Under the pieces are notes generated by a model that saw nothing but the letters and a program-made list of their open reading frames with translations, searched no databases and was not told the origin of the DNA. DNA of 64,000 nucleotides from contig NZ_CP083560.1 of the NCBI RefSeq assembly GCF_025143825.1, forward strand, positions 3,038,001-3,102,000, given 5' to 3'. Origin of the DNA: Sulfitobacter sp. S223. GTDB taxonomy: Bacteria; Pseudomonadota; Alphaproteobacteria; Rhodobacterales; Rhodobacteraceae. Positions 62,617 through 64,000 of the stretch are shown here, one piece after another. How positions within the stretch are numbered: the stretch's first letter is position 1; the number at the start of each line of letters is the position of its first letter. The position numbers and the translations under genes were made by a program.

Positions 62617-63285
62617 ATGCGCGTCTTGTTGATCGAAGATGATGACCGAATTCGTGCCGATGTCACCGCAGCGCTGGAGGCGTCAGGATATATCGTGGAC
62701 AGCGAAACATCCGGTGAGGAAGGATGGTTTCTGGGCGATACTGAGGTCTACGGCGCGGTTATCCTTGATTTGGGCCTACCGGAAATGGATGGTTTGACCG
62801 TTCTGAAACGTTGGCGTCAAGCGGGCCGCACCATGCCGGTGCTTGTTCTGACCGCACGCGGCACGTGGAGCGAGCGGGTCGAAGGCATTGATGCAGGCGC
62901 TGATGATTACCTGCCAAAGCCTTTTCATATGGAAGAGTTGATTGCACGTCTGGGGGCCATCATCCGGCGCTCGGGCGGTCAGGCTAGCCCCGTCATCACC
63001 GCTGGCGAGGTCGAGCTTGACACACGTCAAATGAAAATCACCGTGCGCGGCATTCCTGTTTCGCTGTCACCACAAGAATACCGGCTTGTTTCCTATCTGA
63101 TGATCAACATCGGGCGGGTCGTGCCCCAACAAGAGCTGGCAGAGCATCTGCAATCCGTCCATTTTGAACGGGAATCAAATGCCGTTGAAGTGTTGGTTGG
63201 CCGGATCAGGCGGAAGCTTTCCACGGCCTTGATCCAGACACGGCGTGGTTTCGGCTATATCATCGAAGAGGACACGCCAGAATGA
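62617..63285 (+). CDS. OmpR/PhoB-family response regulator
   Basis: The protein has 222 residues: receiver ('MRVLLIEDDDRIRADVTAAL', 'GAVILDLGLPEMDGLTVLKR', 'VLVLTARGTWSERVEGIDAG', 'DDYLPKPFHMEELIARLGAI') and winged helix ('LSPQEYRLVSYLMINIGRVV', 'NAVEVLVGRIRRKLSTALIQ', 'TRRGFGYII'). Stop overlaps the kinase start by 4 nt. QseB/PhoP-like. Confidence 0.95.
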   Translation: MRVLLIEDDDRIRADVTAALEASGYIVDSETSGEEGWFLGDTEVYGAVILDLGLPEMDGLTVLKRWRQAGRTMPVLVLTARGTWSERVEGIDAGADDYLPKPFHMEELIARLGAIIRRSGGQASPVITAGEVELDTRQMKITVRGIPVSLSPQEYRLVSYLMINIGRVVPQQELAEHLQSVHFERESNAVEVLVGRIRRKLSTALIQTRRGFGYIIEEDTPE

Positions 63286-64000
63286 CCTCGCGACCACGTT
63301 CCTTGCGCATCCGCCTTCTGCTCATCTCGGCCGGCATTGTCATAATCGCACTTCTGGTCACAGGGGCGGGCCTGACCAAAATATTCGAGCGGCATTCAGA
63401 ACGCCGTGTGGCGGAAGAACTGGACATCTTTCTTGATCAACTCTCGGGCGCTGTCCAGTGGAGCGTGGATCAAAGACTATCACTCACTCGTGATCTTGCA
63501 GATCCCCGCTTCAAGAAGGTTTTTAGCGGCCTCTATTGGCAAATTCGAAATGATCAAAACGGGTCATTGCTGAGATCACGATCCTTGTGGGATTCCGAAC
63601 TGATCCTGCCAGACGATGCACTTGCTGCAGGAGACATTCATCAACACATCATCGAAAGTTCATTCAGCCGCGCGCTTTTGATCCGCGAACAGATGATTAC
63701 GATATCTGCTGGCGGCCAGTTGATTGACCTGCGCGTCTCGGTCGCAATCGACGCCTCGGAGATCGAAAGGTTGGCCACTGATTTTCGCACCGATCTGATC
63801 CCGGCGCTGTCCTTGCTTGGGCTGGTTCTGATGGCGGGTTTCGGGTTTCAAATCGCCGCAGGCCTGAAGCCGCTGAATTCACTCAAGGCTGCGGTGAACA
63901 AGGTGCGCTCTGGCAAAAAGTCGCGATTGGATACGGCTGTCCCGCGTGAGATTTACCCTCTCGTGGAGGAGGTCAATTCCCTTCTGGACCTTCAGGAAAA
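63282..64000 (+). CDS. Sensor histidine kinase, N-terminal part (cut by the window end)
   Basis: The frame is open to the edge (~239 residues). It has one N-terminal membrane helix ('LLLISAGIVIIALLVTGAGL'), a periplasmic domain of ~125 residues, a second helix ('LIPALSLLGLVLMAGFGFQI') and the start of a HAMP/linker ('AGLKPLNSLKAAVNKVRSG', 'IYPLVEEVNSLLDL'). The H-box and ATPase domain lie outside the window. It overlaps the response regulator stop by 4 nt and is its partner. Confidence 0.92.
   Translation, partial: MTSRPRSLRIRLLLISAGIVIIALLVTGAGLTKIFERHSERRVAEELDIFLDQLSGAVQWSVDQRLSLTRDLADPRFKKVFSGLYWQIRNDQNGSLLRSRSLWDSELILPDDALAAGDIHQHIIESSFSRALLIREQMITISAGGQLIDLRVSVAIDASEIERLATDFRTDLIPALSLLGLVLMAGFGFQIAAGLKPLNSLKAAVNKVRSGKKSRLDTAVPREIYPLVEEVNSLLDLQE

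Noticed and set aside
1-64000. tRNA, rRNA or CRISPR features
   Set aside because: No cloverleaf-like or rRNA sequence and no regularly spaced direct repeats with unique spacers were seen by eye.

Overview
The window reads as an alphaproteobacterial chromosome segment, most likely from the Roseobacter group (Rhodobacteraceae). I base this on a tungsten-type formate dehydrogenase cluster with DUF3305/DUF3306/TorD companions and a TupABC transporter, a tandem luxR-luxI pair, a TRAP transporter joined to malonate genes, and a remnant of a Rhodobacteraceae-style IS3 transposase. No rRNA, tRNA or CRISPR array was seen. The genus cannot be fixed from the sequence alone.

Layout. 0-4 kb: the end of a TonB-dependent receptor, a PiuC-type dioxygenase and exbB-exbD-tonB form one iron-uptake operon that converges on an FMN-dependent 2-hydroxy-acid dehydrogenase. 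5.3-13.2 kb: a phosphorelay island with two histidine kinases, a lone receiver, an Hpt protein, a receiver with an unknown output domain and a GNAT-like protein. Every recognised gene here is broken by one or more frameshifts, yet its motifs are intact and in-frame nonsense codons are scarce; this is either local consensus error or very recent decay. 13.4-17.6 kb: intact XRE regulator, luxR (preceded by a possible 10-codon leader), luxI with a long C-terminal extension, and an intact paralogue of the broken receiver protein.

17.7-35.4 kb: formate dehydrogenase region. On the minus strand lie DUF3305, DUF3306, TorD, a small Tat protein, fdhA, fdhB, fdhC, a 41-residue membrane peptide and an NtrC-like regulator that lacks the GAFTGA loop. 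Divergent from these are a multi-cluster Fe-S protein, a DUF6494 protein, Mrp, a biotin/lipoate-ligase-like protein and a DUF6505 protein. The tungstate importer tupBCA and a Cache-type sensor kinase follow. The kinase and the NtrC-like regulator lie at opposite ends of the cluster and may form a pair.

35.7-44.2 kb: an IS3 remnant, an EamA exporter with a TetR regulator, then a malonate module (FCD-type GntR regulator with an 18-bp palindromic operator, TRAP transporter, malonyl-CoA decarboxylase, malonyl-CoA synthetase). 44.5-48.1 kb: a 1,199-residue RTX-type protein whose body alternates Glu-X tracts with Ala/Gly-rich segments. I consider it the most unusual gene here. 48.7-59.1 kb: a ten-gene minus-strand operon (ABC importer, aminotransferase, CoA-transferase, two M20 hydrolases, alanine-racemase-like protein) divergent from a LysR regulator; its substrate is unknown.

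59.4-64 kb: an RlmF-type 23S rRNA methyltransferase, unusual in this class, and an envelope module consisting of a secreted Asp/His/Gly/Ser-repeat protein, a cytochrome b561-like protein, two divergent PepSY proteins and an OmpR-type response regulator with its histidine kinase, which is cut by the window end.
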